Program-made: the position numbers and the translations under genes
Assembly: GCF_008271805.1 (NCBI RefSeq)
Contig: NZ_VSRY01000101.1
Coordinates: 51,107-115,106, forward strand
Source: Streptomyces sp. TRM49041
GTDB taxonomy: Bacteria; Actinomycetota; Actinomycetes; Streptomycetales; Streptomycetaceae
Direction of reading: 5' to 3'
DNA: 64,000 bases
The notes under the pieces: generated by a model
Databases searched by the model: none
What the model saw: only the letters and a program-made list of their open reading frames with translations
Told to the model about the DNA's origin: nothing
Shown here: positions 63,726-64,000 of the stretch, piece after piece
Position numbering within the stretch: position 1 is the stretch's first letter
How the letters are laid out: each line of letters begins with the position of its first letter

Positions 63726-63754
63726 AGAGGACCCCGGCATCACCGGGGTCCTCT
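63726..63754. terminator. Hairpin over the stop codon of the last gene
   Basis: A perfect 12-bp stem agaggaccccgg / ccggggtcctct with a 5-nt loop; the stop of the edge gene (63740-63742) is inside the loop. Confidence 0.8.
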
Positions 63755-64000
63755 GCCGTTGTAGCGGGCGGCGGCGCCGCTGGTCAGGTTCGCTCGCGGC
63801 AGGAAGAGTTCGAGGAGGCGTTCCTTCTGGCGGGCACCGAGGCCCTGGACGCGGCGGAGCGCCTGGGAGTAGCCAGGGACGTCGCTGAAGGGGATGTGGT
63901 TCGCCTTCAGACGCTCGGGGGCTGCTGGCAGCCGTCTCACCCAATCCAGCCCTCGCAGGTCAACGCGACACCGCCGGCTAACTTCGCTGAGACGGGACAC
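63740..64000 (-). CDS. Hypothetical protein, N-terminus outside the window
   Basis: At least 86 residues are open from the window edge to a stop at 63740. The text ANHIPFSDVPGYSQALRRVQGL and GARQKERLLELFLPRANLTSG looks like a real helical C-terminus. No family is recognised. A strong hairpin at its stop supports it being a real transcription unit. Confidence 0.5.
   Translation of the reverse strand: MSRLSEVSRRCRVDLRGLDWVRRLPAAPERLKANHIPFSDVPGYSQALRRVQGLGARQKERLLELFLPRANLTSGAAARYNGRGPR

Larger units (their letters stand above)
54315..64000. mobile_element. Tn7-like transposon (right-hand boundary not seen)
   Basis: Starts somewhere between the acnA palindrome and the first TnsB-like repeat (54315-54384). 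It carries tnsA, tnsB, tnsC and tniQ in that order, as in Tn7, then cargo transcribed in both directions. Cargo codon use is less GC-extreme than in the flanking core. The opposite end is either beyond the window or not recognised; genes after about 62 kb might belong to another element. The TGT at 54333 (gctgtccggt) is one possible terminus. Extent is an inference. Confidence 0.6.

Noticed and set aside
63974..63991. A sequence matching the inverted TnsB-like repeat at 14 of 18 positions near the window end, in the orientation expected of the far transposon end
   Set aside because: It lies inside an apparently coding frame, has no second copy nearby, and a match this good is not rare by chance in 64 kb.

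Overview
The window is chromosomal DNA from a Streptomyces or a close relative. G+C is very high, with strong third-position G/C, many GTG starts and GTGA start/stop overlaps. Gene order matches the S. coelicolor core running in descending order from about SCO6060 (murC) to SCO5999 (aconitase), as I remember that genome; no database was searched.

Layout. 0-12.9 kb: murC (cut by the window edge), a USP-like protein, a RibD-type reductase, zapE, OsmC, a PhoX-like Tat phosphatase, a NodB deacetylase lipoprotein, a small Cys-rich protein, AIM24, a secreted DMF-amidohydrolase-like protein, a PTH2 protein, DUF4142 and a DUF692 iron-enzyme homologue. 12.9-20.5 kb: haem genes chdC, hemG and hemE (the coproporphyrin route) with a DUF4349 lipoprotein, a flavin disulphide reductase, DUF6882 and DUF3000. 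20.9-31.1 kb: an orphan LuxR response regulator, RNase D, the fatty-acid oxidation pair fadA-fadB, recQ, a NYN/PIN-like protein and dxs. 31.4-39.7 kb: a sugar regulon with a xylFGH-type ABC operon, a rok7B7-type ROK repressor and an ngcEFG-type N-acetylglucosamine/chitobiose ABC operon. A good DasR-like (dre) site overlaps the predicted ngcE promoter.

40.1-51.4 kb is accessory. It holds a secreted GH92 mannosidase with a LacI-type operator, then two CGNR zinc-finger regulators, an HPP membrane protein, a degraded PPOX fragment, a redox operon (VOC, PPOX-like protein, 3Fe-4S ferredoxin, ferredoxin reductase), DUF1326 and DUF4291.

51.4-64 kb is the most unusual part. Just upstream of aconitase, leaving its promoter palindrome intact, lies a Tn7-like transposition module tnsA-tnsB-tnsC-tniQ in one translationally coupled operon, preceded by two direct repeats that look like TnsB sites. 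Behind it, past a strong terminator, is less GC-biased cargo: a ParA-family ATPase with a near-consensus promoter and operator-like repeats, a HEPN-like protein, a double winged-helix protein with a hydrophobic C-tail flanked by 83-bp direct repeats, and unrecognised plasmid- or phage-like genes running off the end. TnsA has Arg where the catalytic Lys is expected. TniQ is short, has no zinc finger and ends in two helix-turn-helix-like segments. The far end of the element is not seen with confidence.
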